Shown: piece by piece, positions 27,365 through 36,911 of the stretch | Numbering within the stretch: position 1 is the stretch's first letter | How the letters are laid out: the number at the start of each line of letters is the position of its first letter | Assembly (NCBI RefSeq): GCF_000425865.1 | Contig: NZ_AUEG01000001.1 | Coordinates: 1-64,000, forward strand | Length of the DNA: 64,000 bases | Direction of reading: 5' to 3' | DNA from: Lacticigenium naphthae DSM 19658 | Lineage (GTDB): Bacteria; Bacillota; Bacilli; Lactobacillales; Carnobacteriaceae_A | Position numbers and translations under genes: made by a program | Notes under the pieces: generated by a model | Seen by the model: the letters and a program-made list of their open reading frames with translations, nothing else | The model's database searches: none | What the model was told of the DNA's origin: nothing

Positions 27365-28090
27365 CTACTTTTCATCAGTTGCTGGATAAGAATTGAATTT
27401 ATAACCTAATCCCCATACTGTCTCAATCATCCTCGGGGCTTCTTCAGATTGTTTCGCCAATTTTTCACGTAAACGTTTGACATGTGTATCGACTGTTCTT
27501 AAATCACCAAAAAATTCATATTTCCATACTTCTCGTAATAATTGTTCTCTTCCGAATATTTGATCTGGAGATGAGGCCAGATAATACAGTAGGTCATATT
27601 CTTTTGGTGTGAGATTAACTTGTTTACCATCAGCGATCACACGGTGAGATCGGTTATCTATTTCAAGATGGGGTAGTTGAATCAAATTTGCATTTTTTAT
27701 TTCAGTTTCCTTCAAAGATTGCGTACGTTTTAAAATTGCGGCTACACGTAACACAATTTCGCGTGGACTGAATGGTTTTACAATATAATCATCCGCTCCC
27801 ACTTCGAATCCTTGAATTCGATTCAACTCTTCTCCTTTAGCTGTTAACATCATGATCGGCGAGTTTTTTTCTTCGCGAAGTTGTTTAGCCACTTCAATGC
27901 CATCCAGTTTTGGAAGCATAAGATCCAATAAAATTAGATCGTAGTCCTCTTCTAAAGCTAAATCTAAACCTTCCTGTCCGTCTGCTGCTTCTTCAATGAT
28001 ATAATTTTCTTTTTCCAAATACATTCTTAGCAAACGTCGAATTCTTTCCTCATCATCTACTATCAAGATAGTTTTTCTATCATCCGCCAA
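27365..28090 (-). CDS. resD: OmpR-family response regulator, ResD/SrrA-like
   Basis: DNA-binding partner of the adjoining kinase. The receiver domain (about 8-122) has the acidic pair DDEE, the phospho-accepting Asp in LILLDLMLP, and conserved Thr (MLTAKG) and Lys (IVKPF). The C-terminal winged helix (about 140-240) has LTPKEYDLLYYLA and RTVDTHVKRLREKL. I start at TTG 28090, about 10 nt after AAGGAG; a GTG at 28099 is only 1 nt from that box. The stop codon touches the kinase start. Confidence 0.9.
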   Translation of the reverse strand: MADDRKTILIVDDEERIRRLLRMYLEKENYIIEEAADGQEGLDLALEEDYDLILLDLMLPKLDGIEVAKQLREEKNSPIMMLTAKGEELNRIQGFEVGADDYIVKPFSPREIVLRVAAILKRTQSLKETEIKNANLIQLPHLEIDNRSHRVIADGKQVNLTPKEYDLLYYLASSPDQIFGREQLLREVWKYEFFGDLRTVDTHVKRLREKLAKQSEEAPRMIETVWGLGYKFNSYPATDEK

Positions 28091-28197
28091 AATCGACACT
28101 CTCCTTCTACCTCAACTACATATTCTTTCAAGATTAAGTATACAGAAGAAAACGGTTAATTTCTATTGATTTGATTGATTTGCTTCTTTATAATGTT

Positions 28198-28923
28198 TTA
28201 ACTATTCTTTAGAGCTTCTTTTTTCAACGAATCAATTTCGAAAGCTTTTAGTACTCTCGATTCACCTGGTTGCAAGCCTGCTAAATTTAATTGTCCGTAA
28301 GTTTCTCTCTTTAATTTTAAAACTGGATGTCCGACTGCTGTAAACATATTTTTAACTTGATGATTTCTTCCCTCATGAATCTTGATTTCAACCATAGTTA
28401 CTTCCTTTTTTCTATCTTGTGAAATGACTCTGGCTTTAGCAGGAGAAGTTTTTTTACCTTCGATCACAAGACCCTTTTCAAGCTTCTTGATAGTTTCTTT
28501 TTTCACCAAACCTCTAACTTTGGCTACATATGTTTTTTCAATTTCGTATTTTGGATGCATCAATAGTTGTGCGAAGTCCCCATCGTTCGTCAGGATGATG
28601 GCACCAGTAGTATCGTAATCTAATCTACCAATTGGATAGATTCGCTGTTCCACTTGAGGAAAAAATTCTCGTACAGTCTTTCTCCCTTTATTATCTTCCA
28701 CAGTTGAAATCACACTGCGTGGTTTATTCAGCAAATAATAAACAGGTTCTTCTTTATCTATGGGAACATTGTCAACTTTTATTTCATCTTGATTTGATAC
28801 TTGAATTCCTAGTTCTCTTACAACTTCTCCATTGACTTTTACTCGTCCAGTCTTAATTAACTCTTCAGACTTTCTGCGGGATGCTATACCTGCATGAGCC
28901 ATTACTTTCTGTAGTCTTTCCAT
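28198..28923 (-). CDS. rluB: Pseudouridine synthase RluB type (23S rRNA U2605)
   Basis: Isomerises a uridine in 23S rRNA. The 241-aa protein has an N-terminal S4 RNA-binding domain (MERLQKVMAHAGIASRRKSEELI) and the RsuA/RluB catalytic domain with the catalytic Asp in YPIGRLDYDTTGAIILTNDG. The ATG at 28923 follows AGGAGG and lies one base after the scpB stop, so the genes are translationally coupled; an upstream in-frame extension is not needed. It is the last gene of the lysA-ribT-scpA-scpB-rluB run. Confidence 0.95.
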   Translation of the reverse strand: MERLQKVMAHAGIASRRKSEELIKTGRVKVNGEVVRELGIQVSNQDEIKVDNVPIDKEEPVYYLLNKPRSVISTVEDNKGRKTVREFFPQVEQRIYPIGRLDYDTTGAIILTNDGDFAQLLMHPKYEIEKTYVAKVRGLVKKETIKKLEKGLVIEGKKTSPAKARVISQDRKKEVTMVEIKIHEGRNHQVKNMFTAVGHPVLKLKRETYGQLNLAGLQPGESRVLKAFEIDSLKKEALKNS

Positions 28924-28924
28924 G

Positions 28925-29515
28925 TTACTCCTCCTGTATTGTTTCAAAATTTTGATTGAAAGATTCAAAAAACAAACTTGTCTCATTTTCTGACTCTTCT
29001 TCTAATAATTGAATATCTGGTAATTCTTCTAAAGCATTTAAGTTGAAATAATCAAGAAAGTAATCAGTTGTAGCGTACAATATAGGCTTTCCTGGAACTT
29101 CCATTCGACTATGCTCACAAATTAAATCTCTAATGGCTAGCTTATGAATTGTATTTCCACATTGGACGCCACGAATTTCCTCTATTTCACTTCTCGTGAT
29201 TGGCTGTTTATAAGCAACTATTGCTAATATTTCTTTCGCCGCTTTACTCAATGGAACAGTTAACGGTGATTGTGCATATTTTTTGATTAATTCAGAATAA
29301 TGAGTTTTAGTGGCCAATTTATAGCGATGATTTGTTTCAATCACGGTTATACTTTTTCGTTCATCTTCTTCGTAGTTTCTTTTTAATTCGATAAGCCCTG
29401 CTTGTACTTCTGAATCTGAGCAGTTTAAAAGCGTTGCTAAATTCACGGATGTCATCCCTTCATCTCCGGATACAAAAAGCAACGCCTCAATTTGTCCAAT
29501 CCCATTTTTTTCCAT
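28925..29515 (-). CDS. scpB: Segregation and condensation protein B
   Basis: ScpB is the winged-helix kite subunit of the SMC-ScpAB condensin, which compacts and segregates chromosomes. The 196-aa protein shows IEALLFVSGDEGMTSVNLA at the N-terminus and LAIVAYKQPITRSEIEEIRGVQ in the second winged helix, followed by an acidic tail of variable sequence. It lies 15 nt after scpA; smc itself is at 56.2-59.8 kb in this window. Confidence 0.95.
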   Translation of the reverse strand: MEKNGIGQIEALLFVSGDEGMTSVNLATLLNCSDSEVQAGLIELKRNYEEDERKSITVIETNHRYKLATKTHYSELIKKYAQSPLTVPLSKAAKEILAIVAYKQPITRSEIEEIRGVQCGNTIHKLAIRDLICEHSRMEVPGKPILYATTDYFLDYFNLNALEELPDIQLLEEESENETSLFFESFNQNFETIQEE

Positions 29516-29530
29516 ATTTACACCTACACC

Positions 29531-30274
29531 TTATTTTGCAGACTCAATTATAATTTCACTATAATTATTAACTTGGAATACAGCAATAGTATTTTCTTTC
29601 ATTAATTCTAGCAATGCTAGAAAAGTCGATACAATTTCCTTGCGGTTCATCACTTCAAATAAATCTGCAAGCGAAAGTGGCGTACTTGAACCTTGAAGCT
29701 TTCGTTCGATCCACAGCATTTTTTCTTTTACTGAAATTTCATCTGCCTCAACCGTTGTTTTCAATGGCGCCTGATCTTTTTTCCTCTCAATGGCTTCAGA
29801 GAAAGCCGCAAGTAAATCCCTGGTATCTATCTGTTGCCTCTTCAAAGGGATTTTTTCTTGATAATGAGTTAAATCACTTTGTTCACGTGTGAAAAAATGC
29901 TGCCGTTCGCTTTCTTTTTCATCCAAGATAGTTGCCGCTTTTTTGAATTTCTTATATTCAATGAGCATTTCCACTAATGAATCTCTCGGATCTTCTTCAT
30001 ATTCAAAAGTATCATTGGCTAACTCATCAGTTCCAAGATCTACTCTTGGAATCAACAAGCGACTTTTAATAGACATCAACGTAGCAGCCATGTATAGATA
30101 CTCTCCTGCTACATCTAGTTGCAGTATTTTCATCGAATGCAAATAGTCTAGATATTGCTCAGTGATTTTTGCAATAGGAATATCGTAAATGTCAATTTCC
30201 AACTTTTTGATTAAATGCAACAGTAAATCCAGAGGGCCCTCAAAGACAGTTGTTTTGATCGTCAATTCTGCCAT
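29531..30274 (-). CDS. scpA: Segregation and condensation protein A
   Basis: ScpA is the kleisin that bridges the SMC dimer heads. The 247-aa protein has the kleisin N-terminal FEGPLDLLLHLIKKLEIDIYDIPIAKIT, a charged middle (about 95-165), and the C-terminal winged helix (SLADLFEVMNRKEIVSTFLALLEL). The ATG directly follows the TAA of ribT. It is downstream of lysA and ribT and upstream of scpB, the order seen in Bacillus (ribT-scpA-scpB). Confidence 0.95.
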   Translation of the reverse strand: MAELTIKTTVFEGPLDLLLHLIKKLEIDIYDIPIAKITEQYLDYLHSMKILQLDVAGEYLYMAATLMSIKSRLLIPRVDLGTDELANDTFEYEEDPRDSLVEMLIEYKKFKKAATILDEKESERQHFFTREQSDLTHYQEKIPLKRQQIDTRDLLAAFSEAIERKKDQAPLKTTVEADEISVKEKMLWIERKLQGSSTPLSLADLFEVMNRKEIVSTFLALLELMKENTIAVFQVNNYSEIIIESAK

Positions 30275-30685
30275 TTACAAGGGACCTTCTTCTGATGTGA
30301 TTTTTTGATTTGAAGAACGGTCATTAGCAGTCTGGTACTTTTGCCATTTACTAATTAAAGGAGCCGTTTCAAATGTCCCCATAATTTTTTTATCAAAAAA
30401 TTTATGGGCTAATGCATCAAACATTTCGTAACTTAATTTTTCGTGACGAAAAGAAGGATTTAATGCAATATGCCTGATCAAGACAACATTATCGGTGATT
30501 TCTATACCAATAACTCCTACAAAATCTTCAGTTTCTTCACTTTTCCATAAATAAAGTACACGATTCTCTTCTTGATCGTACCAATCTAGTTCTGCCAATA
30601 GTCTTTTAGTTTCTTTTAAATCGGGTATAAAAGACAACAATCCCATCGTTATCTTTTGGTAATCAAGTTTGAATTTCACTAACAT
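30275..30685 (-). CDS. ribT: RibT-like GNAT-family acetyltransferase
   Basis: The 136-aa protein resembles RibT, the GNAT-fold protein at the end of the Bacillus riboflavin operon just before scpA. The VGVIGIEITDNVVLIRHIALNPSFR segment is the GNAT core strand and acetyl-CoA loop region. Here the gene is not linked to riboflavin synthesis genes, only to scpA. The substrate is unknown. I start at ATG 30685, 7 nt after AGGTGG; an upstream ATG gives a 6-residue longer form. Confidence 0.83.
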   Translation of the reverse strand: MLVKFKLDYQKITMGLLSFIPDLKETKRLLAELDWYDQEENRVLYLWKSEETEDFVGVIGIEITDNVVLIRHIALNPSFRHEKLSYEMFDALAHKFFDKKIMGTFETAPLISKWQKYQTANDRSSNQKITSEEGPL

Positions 30686-30716
30686 GTAAATTCCACCTAT
30701 CAATTTCTTCCATTTT

Positions 30717-32027
30717 TTATTGTAGAGAATTTTCTAGTCTAAACATATCTTCCATTGTTTCTCTGCGAATAGCCAAAAAACTTTTCCCGTTTTCGACAAA
30801 TACGACTGCAGGTTTCAAAAGTCGATTGTAATTGTTCGCCATACTGTATCCATAAGCTCCTGTAATGAATACGGCAAGCAGATCACCTGACTCTACTTCT
30901 GGTATCGGTAAATCCCATATTAACATATCGCCACTTTCACAGCATTTTCCCGCAATTGCCTGTTTTTTTAAGCTTTTTTCATTACTTATTTTATTCGCAA
31001 CAATTCCAGTATATTTAGCACCGTATAAAGCTGGTCTTATGTTATCTGTCATTCCTCCGTCTACAGCTACATAGTCGCGCACATTCGGAATGTGTTTTTG
31101 CGACCCGATTGTATAAAGAGTCGTACCAGCTTCTCCGACTATACTTCTTCCCGGCTCTATCCATAAATCTGGAACAAATTTCTGCTGATTTATTGGTAAG
31201 TCGTGCAATTCCTTAGCTATGATATTAATTATTTCTTTGATCGGAAAAGTTTTGTCTTCTTCAGTATAGCGAATACCAAAGCCACCGCCAATGTTCAGAA
31301 CCTTCATCGACAAACTAAATTTTTCATTCCATCCATGTAACGCTTTGCTCAATAGTTGGATCAAAAGTTGATAGCCTTTTGCCTCATGAATTTGAGACCC
31401 AATATGACTGTGAATGCCAATAACGTTCAAATGAACGGATTCGCTTAATAATTGAATGGCCTTTTCTGCTTGACCATTTTGGTAGTCAAACCCAAATTTA
31501 GTATCCACTTGTCCAGTCGATATATATTCATGCGTATGCGCAGATATTCCTGGCGCAATTCGAATGAGTACATCCATTGTTCTATTGGAGCGGTTCGTCA
31601 AATCGATCAAGCGTTCGATTTCTAGAAAATTATCAATGATGATGCTGCCAATTTGGTTATCCAAAGCAAATTGCAATTCTTCTAAAGATTTGTTGTTTCC
31701 ATGAAAATGAATTTTTTCAGAAGGCAGTCCTGCTTTTAAAGCTAATTGCATTTCTCCGCCTGAAACAACATCAACAGATAAAGATTCTTGATTTATGATC
31801 TCGTACATTGCTAAAGATGAAAAAGCTTTGCTTGCATAAGAAATTTTCCCAACTAGAGCATTGTCTCTGTATGCTTGCTTAAATTCACTAATTTTATCTT
31901 TGATCAATCGTACATCATAAACAAAAGTAGGCGTCCCAAATTGCTCAGCAATTTTGACTGTATCCACTCCACCAATTTCTAGATGGTCTAAGTTATTGAA
32001 TTTCATCGTTCCATTAAATTTAGTCAT
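30717..32027 (-). CDS. lysA: Diaminopimelate decarboxylase
   Basis: PLP enzyme of the last lysine step, meso-diaminopimelate to L-lysine. The 436-aa fold-type III protein has the PLP Lys in ISYASKAF, the glycine loop LNIGGGFGIRY, the substrate motif EPGRSIVGEAG, and the C-terminal active-site Cys-Glu pair (CCESGDML). AAAAGGGATTAAACT precedes the ATG. It is the first gene of a run through ribT, scpA, scpB and rluB, with its own promoter; no lysine riboswitch is seen. Confidence 0.96.
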   Translation of the reverse strand: MTKFNGTMKFNNLDHLEIGGVDTVKIAEQFGTPTFVYDVRLIKDKISEFKQAYRDNALVGKISYASKAFSSLAMYEIINQESLSVDVVSGGEMQLALKAGLPSEKIHFHGNNKSLEELQFALDNQIGSIIIDNFLEIERLIDLTNRSNRTMDVLIRIAPGISAHTHEYISTGQVDTKFGFDYQNGQAEKAIQLLSESVHLNVIGIHSHIGSQIHEAKGYQLLIQLLSKALHGWNEKFSLSMKVLNIGGGFGIRYTEEDKTFPIKEIINIIAKELHDLPINQQKFVPDLWIEPGRSIVGEAGTTLYTIGSQKHIPNVRDYVAVDGGMTDNIRPALYGAKYTGIVANKISNEKSLKKQAIAGKCCESGDMLIWDLPIPEVESGDLLAVFITGAYGYSMANNYNRLLKPAVVFVENGKSFLAIRRETMEDMFRLENSLQ

Positions 32028-32058
32028 AGTTTAATCCCTTTTATTTTTTATCTTATAT

Positions 32059-32087
32059 ACTTTACCATAAACAAAATATGAACTCAA
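32059..32087 (-). promoter_or_regulatory. lysA promoter
   Basis: On the minus strand TTGAGT (32082-32087), a 17-bp spacer and TAAAGT (32059-32064) preceded by TGG. The start codon is about 30 bp downstream. Confidence 0.55.
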
Positions 32088-32217
32088 TTTTTGCCAAGTA
32101 TTCCCTTGGATTGCTTTATCTACTCCGAAAAAGCGACACCTCTTTCCCTCAAAGAGAACAAGCTCCATGTCACATTAAAAAATGACTTGGCGTCCGTTAT
32201 CCATTGCAGAAAGAAAT

Positions 32218-32268
32218 AAAACTTCCCTCAGTTAAAGAAAATTTTCTCTAACAGAGGGAAACTTTATT
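32218..32268 (-). terminator. Terminator of deoB-punA
   Basis: A long near-perfect hairpin with GTTTCCCTCTGTTA and TAACTGAGGGAAG arms (one mismatch) and a short AAAATTTT top is followed by TTTTATTTC on the minus strand. Confidence 0.85.
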
Positions 32269-32331
32269 TTAGCAATCAGCCGCCTTAGATGAATTCGGCA
32301 ACTGATTGCTCCAATAGATAGTGGTGATATG

Positions 32332-33165
32332 TTATTTGAATAGATTAGACACAGAGTGTTTAACCAATTTTTTAAATGTTTCTCTCACACGTGTTGTAGT
32401 TTCTACAACTTCTTCGTGATTTAAATTCGCTTGCATACCAGCTGCTAAGTTGGTGATACAAGAAATACCGACAACGCGCATGCCAGCGTGACGAGCAACG
32501 ATTACTTCAGGTACAGTTGACATTCCTATCGCATCTGCTCCTACTGTCCTGGCCATTCTGATTTCTGCTGGTGTTTCATAAGTAGGCCCTGTCATGCCCA
32601 TATAAACACCTTCTTTAAGGTCGATATTCAATTCTTTACCCGTTTGTTTAACGATATCGCGGTATTCTTTATCATAAGCAACACTCATATCAGTAAACCG
32701 TGGTCCCATATCTTTATCATTTTTCCCCATCAATGGATTGGTACCCATGAAGTTGATATGATCGGTAATGATCATCAAATCACCTGGAGTAAAGTTTTCA
32801 TTTACCCCTCCAGCCGCATTTGTAACCAATAAAGAATCGATTCCCAATTCTTTCATGACGCGAACAGGGAATGTAACTTCTTTCATATCGTATCCTTCAT
32901 AAAAATGAAATCTGCCTTGCATAGCTAGCACAAACTGGTCACCCAGTTTACCATAAACGAGTTGTCCAGCATGTCCTTCGACAGTCGAAACAGGAAATCC
33001 AGGTATGTCTTTATACGGAATAGTGATCTGGTCCGTAGCTTCGTTAGCTAATTCGCCTAATCCAGATCCAAGAATCAATCCAATTTTCGGGTTTTTGACA
33101 CCTTGATTTTTTATATAATCTGCTGCTTTTTTTATAGAATCTTTCCATTCATTCATATTTTCCAA
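32332..33165 (-). CDS. punA: Purine nucleoside phosphorylase (PNP-I, PunA/PupG)
   Basis: Splits purine nucleosides to free base and (deoxy)ribose-1-phosphate for salvage. The roughly 277-aa trimeric-type enzyme shows GLILGSGLGELA (phosphate loop), EGHAGQLVYG, the FHFYEGYDM active-site segment, TNAAGGVN, and the purine-binding GPTYETPAEIRM. I choose TTG 33165, 8 nt after AAAGGGG; ATG 33156 and ATG 33192 are alternatives. It follows deoB by 13 nt; the pair converts nucleosides to pentose-5-phosphates. Confidence 0.93.
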   Translation of the reverse strand: MENMNEWKDSIKKAADYIKNQGVKNPKIGLILGSGLGELANEATDQITIPYKDIPGFPVSTVEGHAGQLVYGKLGDQFVLAMQGRFHFYEGYDMKEVTFPVRVMKELGIDSLLVTNAAGGVNENFTPGDLMIITDHINFMGTNPLMGKNDKDMGPRFTDMSVAYDKEYRDIVKQTGKELNIDLKEGVYMGMTGPTYETPAEIRMARTVGADAIGMSTVPEVIVARHAGMRVVGISCITNLAAGMQANLNHEEVVETTTRVRETFKKLVKHSVSNLFK

Positions 33166-33178
33166 GTTAGTTGCCCCT

Positions 33179-34348
33179 TTATTTAATTTCATTTAAAAAA
33201 CTATCTCCAAATCCAGTATCTTTTACTGCAAAGTTTTCGGCAATGGTTGCACCGATATCAGCAAAATGACCTTGCTTTATTTCTCCATGTCCCTCTAGGG
33301 ATGGAGAATAGATGAGAACTGGTACATATTCTCTTGTATGATCCGTTCCTTCAGCAGTTGGGTCGTTCCCGTGGTCTGCAGTAATAATGAGCAAGTCATC
33401 TTCTTTTAACTTACTATACATTTCAGGAAGACGTGCATCAAATTCTTCTAACGCATCTGCATATCCTTGGACATTTCTACGGTGACCAAATTTCGCATCA
33501 AAATCGACTAAGTTCGTAAAACTCAATCCAGTGAAATCTTTCTCCATCACTTCAAAAAGTTTGTCTACCCCATCCATGTTATCTACAGTACGAACCATTT
33601 CTGTGATACCTTGACTATTGAAAATATCATTTATTTTCCCTACTGCGATGACATCTTTGCCGTCATCTTTCAGAAAATCAAGAACAGTTTTTCCAAATGG
33701 ATCTAATGCATAGTCATGACGATTGCTTGTCCGAGCGAAATTGCCTCGAGTTCCTAAGTATGGCCGTGCAATGATGCGTCCGATCATATATGGTTCATCT
33801 TTTGTAATTTCACGTACATATTCACATATTTCGTATAATTCTTCTAACGGGATAACTTCTTCATGAGCAGCGATCTGTAAAACAGGATCTGCAGAAGTAT
33901 ACACGATCAGGTCTCCCGTTTCCATTTGATGTTCACCATATTCTTCGATGATTTCGGTTCCACTTGCCGGTTTGTTGGCAACAACTTTTCTTCCCGTATG
34001 TTCTTCGATTTGGTTAATTAAGTCCTCAGGGAAGCCTTCTGGAAATACTCGGAATGGTTTTTGAATATTTAACCCCATGATTTCCCAGTGTCCGGTCATG
34101 GTATCTTTACCGACAGAAACTTCTTCTAGTTTTGTATAGTACCCTTTTGCTTCATCGACAGGATCAATTCCTTTTAAACTTTCAATATTTCCTAATCCTA
34201 GTTCTTTCAGATTAGATAATGTAAGCCCTGCTTTTTCAGCAATGTGTCCCAAAGTATGTGAACCTTCATCTCCAAATTTCTTTGCATCAGGAGCTTCACC
34301 AATTCCTACAGAATCTAGTACGATTAAATGTATCCGCTTGTAATTCAT
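33179..34348 (-). CDS. deoB: Phosphopentomutase
   Basis: Interconverts (deoxy)ribose-1- and 5-phosphate. The 389-aa alkaline-phosphatase-superfamily protein has the metal motif [13 protein letters not shown] at the N-terminus, the phosphorylated Thr region [10 protein letters not shown], and the metal-binding TADHGNDPT and DHTREYVP near the end. AGGAGGAATACACAA precedes the ATG. It provides the second step after punA in nucleoside breakdown. It lies after xerD. Confidence 0.96.
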   Translation of the reverse strand: MNYKRIHLIVLDSVGIGEAPDAKKFGDEGSHTLGHIAEKAGLTLSNLKELGLGNIESLKGIDPVDEAKGYYTKLEEVSVGKDTMTGHWEIMGLNIQKPFRVFPEGFPEDLINQIEEHTGRKVVANKPASGTEIIEEYGEHQMETGDLIVYTSADPVLQIAAHEEVIPLEELYEICEYVREITKDEPYMIGRIIARPYLGTRGNFARTSNRHDYALDPFGKTVLDFLKDDGKDVIAVGKINDIFNSQGITEMVRTVDNMDGVDKLFEVMEKDFTGLSFTNLVDFDAKFGHRRNVQGYADALEEFDARLPEMYSKLKEDDLLIITADHGNDPTAEGTDHTREYVPVLIYSPSLEGHGEIKQGHFADIGATIAENFAVKDTGFGDSFLNEIK

Positions 34349-34369
34349 TTGTGTATTCCTCCTATAATA

Positions 34370-35287
34370 TTAAGCTCTTGGATGGTATGTCTTGTATACC
34401 GAGCTTAGTCTTTGTTTTGTGATATGGGTATAAATTTGGGTAGTAGAGATGTCCGAATGACCTAAAAGTTCTTGTACCACTCTCAAGTCTGCACCGTTTT
34501 CGAGCAAATGTGTGGCAAAAGAATGACGCAAAGTGTGTGGCGTGACCCTTTTTTTGATCCCAGCATCTCTAACAAGAGCATTTAAATTTTTCCAGATACC
34601 TTGCCGTGTGAGCTGTCCGCCTCTGTGGTTCAAAAACAAATAAGGGACTTCCTTGGTAACTTTTTTTAATAATTTTAACCGAGCTTCCGCTAAATAATAT
34701 TGAATCCACTGTGATGCTTCTTCCCCAATAGGGATAATTCTTTCCTTATCCCCTTTACCTTTGGTTTGAATCAACCCCATTGACAAATGCAGATCGTCTA
34801 CTCTCAAATCTACCAGTTCAGAAACTCGCAAACCGGTGGCGTACATCACTTCTAAAATAGTCCGATCCCTGATCCCTAAAGTTTTTTTCGTATCCGGCGT
34901 TTCAATCAATTTTTCAACTTCGACAGTGGATAAAATTTTAGGTAGCGTCTGTGCTTTTTTGGGTGTATCTATATACAACATAGGGTCATTGGTAACAATA
35001 TTTTCTTGCTTCAAAAATTGATGAAATTTCCTAAGAGAAGAAACCATACGGATAATTGTGTTTGGAGATTTCTTTTCTTGTTTGAGTTCCTGCAGGAAAT
35101 TCAAAATATCAAACCGATCGATTATTTCCCAATCTCCTATGTCTTCTGCTCTCAAGAAATGGGAATAACGCACCAAATCTCTCTGATAACTTTTAATGGA
35201 ATTTTCGGCTAATCCCTTTTCAACAATTAAAAAAGTAACATAATCTTCAATGACTGCTGTCATTTTTTCGAATTGTTTCTCTTCCAT
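34370..35287 (-). CDS. xerD: Tyrosine recombinase XerD
   Basis: Resolves chromosome dimers at dif with XerC. The 305-aa protein has the N-terminal SAM-like DNA-binding core (about 8-95) and the catalytic domain with Arg in YATGLRVSELV, Lys in TKGKGDKERIIP, H-x-x-R in TPHTLRHSFATH, His in LGHSDISTTQ and the nucleophile Tyr in QIYTHI. I start at ATG 35287, 8 nt after AGGTG. It is a chromosomal XerD and not a phage integrase: the order xerD-deoB-punA is conserved in Firmicutes. fur lies 16 nt upstream. Confidence 0.95.
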   Translation of the reverse strand: MEEKQFEKMTAVIEDYVTFLIVEKGLAENSIKSYQRDLVRYSHFLRAEDIGDWEIIDRFDILNFLQELKQEKKSPNTIIRMVSSLRKFHQFLKQENIVTNDPMLYIDTPKKAQTLPKILSTVEVEKLIETPDTKKTLGIRDRTILEVMYATGLRVSELVDLRVDDLHLSMGLIQTKGKGDKERIIPIGEEASQWIQYYLAEARLKLLKKVTKEVPYLFLNHRGGQLTRQGIWKNLNALVRDAGIKKRVTPHTLRHSFATHLLENGADLRVVQELLGHSDISTTQIYTHITKQRLSSVYKTYHPRA

Positions 35288-35303
35288 TTTCAACACACCT
35301 ACA

Positions 35304-35765
35304 TTAGCTTTTTTTAGCTTTCTCCTGACAATCACTGCAAATCCCATGAAAAGTTAAGCGATGATCTTTCACGAAAAAATTGAATTTTTTTTCAACTTCT
35401 TTTTCAATCTCATCCAACATATCTTCATGCACTTCTTCAATATTGCCACATTGAATACAGAGAAGGTGATGATGGAAATGCCTTGCACCATCTCTATTCA
35501 AGTCATAGCGAGCTAATCCATCTTGAAAGCTGATTTTATTAACTATTTGCAAATCAGTTAAAATTTCCAACGTTCGATAAACTGTAGCCAGACCAATTTC
35601 AGCATGTTGATTTTTCACTTGCATATATATTTCTTCCGCACTTAAGTGATCCTTTTCATTTTCCAAAAGGATCTTTACAGTAACTTCACGTTGAGGGGTC
35701 AGTTTAAACCCCGCTTCATGAAGTTGTTGCTTGATTTTTTTTAGTGATTCTTCCATCACGATCAT
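35304..35765 (-). CDS. fur: Fur-family metal-responsive repressor
   Basis: The 153-aa protein has a winged helix (about 10-90: LTPQREVTVKILL, GLATVYRTLEILTDL) and a C-terminal dimerisation domain with the His-rich motif ARHFHHHLLCIQCG and the second Cys pair GICSDC, giving the two C-x2-C structural zinc sites. The HHHLLCIQCG region favours Fur or Zur over PerR; position next to xerD and sequence suggest iron-responsive Fur. GAGGG precedes the ATG. Confidence 0.88.
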   Translation of the reverse strand: MIVMEESLKKIKQQLHEAGFKLTPQREVTVKILLENEKDHLSAEEIYMQVKNQHAEIGLATVYRTLEILTDLQIVNKISFQDGLARYDLNRDGARHFHHHLLCIQCGNIEEVHEDMLDEIEKEVEKKFNFFVKDHRLTFHGICSDCQEKAKKS

Positions 35766-35855
35766 ACGCTACCCTCATTTATCTCATTCATACAGAATGC
35801 ATATACATCCAGTTTAATCAAGCAGAATAGAGTTTTCAACTTTTCTAAACACTCT

Positions 35856-36734
35856 TTAACCTTTTTCTTCTTCTTTCTCATCTAAAAGCCATGTTTCTTC
35901 TTTAGTCTGATTGATTTTTCTGCTTTTCATTAATCTACCTAGAGCTCTTTTGAATTGTGCTTTACTGATACCAAATTGTATTTTAATCGCTTCTGGATCA
36001 CTTTTATCCGTAAAAGGCATTTTTCTTCCTGGAGAACGACTCAAGTATTCCAGTATCATCGCTGCATCGTCATCTATGACTTCGTGTGCGCGCGGAAGTA
36101 AAGAAACATTTGCAGTTCCATCTTCTCTTAAACCGATAACGCGGCCTTTCACTTGTTGACCCAAACGTGGTTCGATTTCTCTTTCGCTTGGATGGACAAA
36201 TCCATGATAGCCATCATCAATGTAAATAAAAGTTCCAATCATTTTCGTAGAATAAGCTATTCCTTCGATATCTTTGTTGTGCATTTCTTTGGTAGCGGGG
36301 CGAGTCATTTCTTTCATGACCACATCATCTGCCAAATGGCCCCAAATACGGTCTTGGTTATCTACTTTAATGGAAATAAATAATTGATCACCTTTTTTGG
36401 GCCACAATTTGTTTTCGGAAGGTAAATCATCCATTGATACCACGATATCTTTATCTTCTAAACCGATATCAACAAAAACACCTAAATCTCTTCTCGTTTT
36501 AACGACCGTTCCCCAGCCATATTGATTTTGCGAGACAGTTGGGATTTTTGTAGTTAACTTATTGCGACCAGATTGATCTACGTAAGCAAAACCTTCAACT
36601 GTGTCACCAAGAGATAATTCCTTTTCTTGAACATTTACTATTTGATACGTGGTTCCTTCTTTTTGAGCAAAAATATCGTCTTCGTTTTTGTCCGTTACGA
36701 GTGCTGTAATTACTTGTCCTAAAGATTGATTCAT
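35856..36734 (-). CDS. cvfB: S1-domain RNA-binding protein CvfB
   Basis: The 292-aa protein has S1-like RNA-binding domains (about 5-60, 65-130 with WGTVVKTRRDLGVFVDIGLED, and about 150-210) and a C-terminal winged helix (about 225-285: FGISKAQFKRALGRLMKSRK). This matches CvfB (Bacillus YitL), which binds RNA and affects virulence and other gene expression in Staphylococcus. ATG 36734 follows AGGTGAAAGT; the longer frame to 36779 has no binding site. It lies after pyk, with that gene's terminator between. Confidence 0.9.
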   Translation of the reverse strand: MNQSLGQVITALVTDKNEDDIFAQKEGTTYQIVNVQEKELSLGDTVEGFAYVDQSGRNKLTTKIPTVSQNQYGWGTVVKTRRDLGVFVDIGLEDKDIVVSMDDLPSENKLWPKKGDQLFISIKVDNQDRIWGHLADDVVMKEMTRPATKEMHNKDIEGIAYSTKMIGTFIYIDDGYHGFVHPSEREIEPRLGQQVKGRVIGLREDGTANVSLLPRAHEVIDDDAAMILEYLSRSPGRKMPFTDKSDPEAIKIQFGISKAQFKRALGRLMKSRKINQTKEETWLLDEKEEEKG

Positions 36735-36814
36735 ACTTTCACCTATATCCTTCATTTGAATTCTAGAATAACCATACAAAAATCACTATGATGATCGTCC
36801 GGTTTAAATATTTT

Positions 36815-36882
36815 TTTAAAAAAGCCGTTTAACCTATATGAAGAACAATCAAACTCTCTTGATTTCCTCTAGATTAAACGGC
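36815..36882 (-). terminator. Terminator of pfkA-pyk
   Basis: Arms GCCGTTTAA/TTAAACGGC (36824-36832 and 36874-36882), with an inner AATCAA/TTGATT pair, are followed by TTTTTT on the minus strand. Confidence 0.82.
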
Positions 36883-36911
36883 AAAACTAAGCTTTTTTCA
36901 ATAATTAATGA

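Larger units (their letters stand above)
32028..32331. other. Gene-free stretch between punA and lysA
   Basis: These 304 bases contain the lysA promoter near 32059-32087 and the punA terminator near 32221-32266. The roughly 130 bases between show no open frame with a binding site and no strong repeat. Confidence 0.6.

Noticed and set aside
34370-35287. Tyrosine recombinase as a sign of a phage or integrative element
   Set aside because: It is chromosomal XerD in the conserved fur-xerD-deoB-punA order, with no phage genes or attachment repeats around it.
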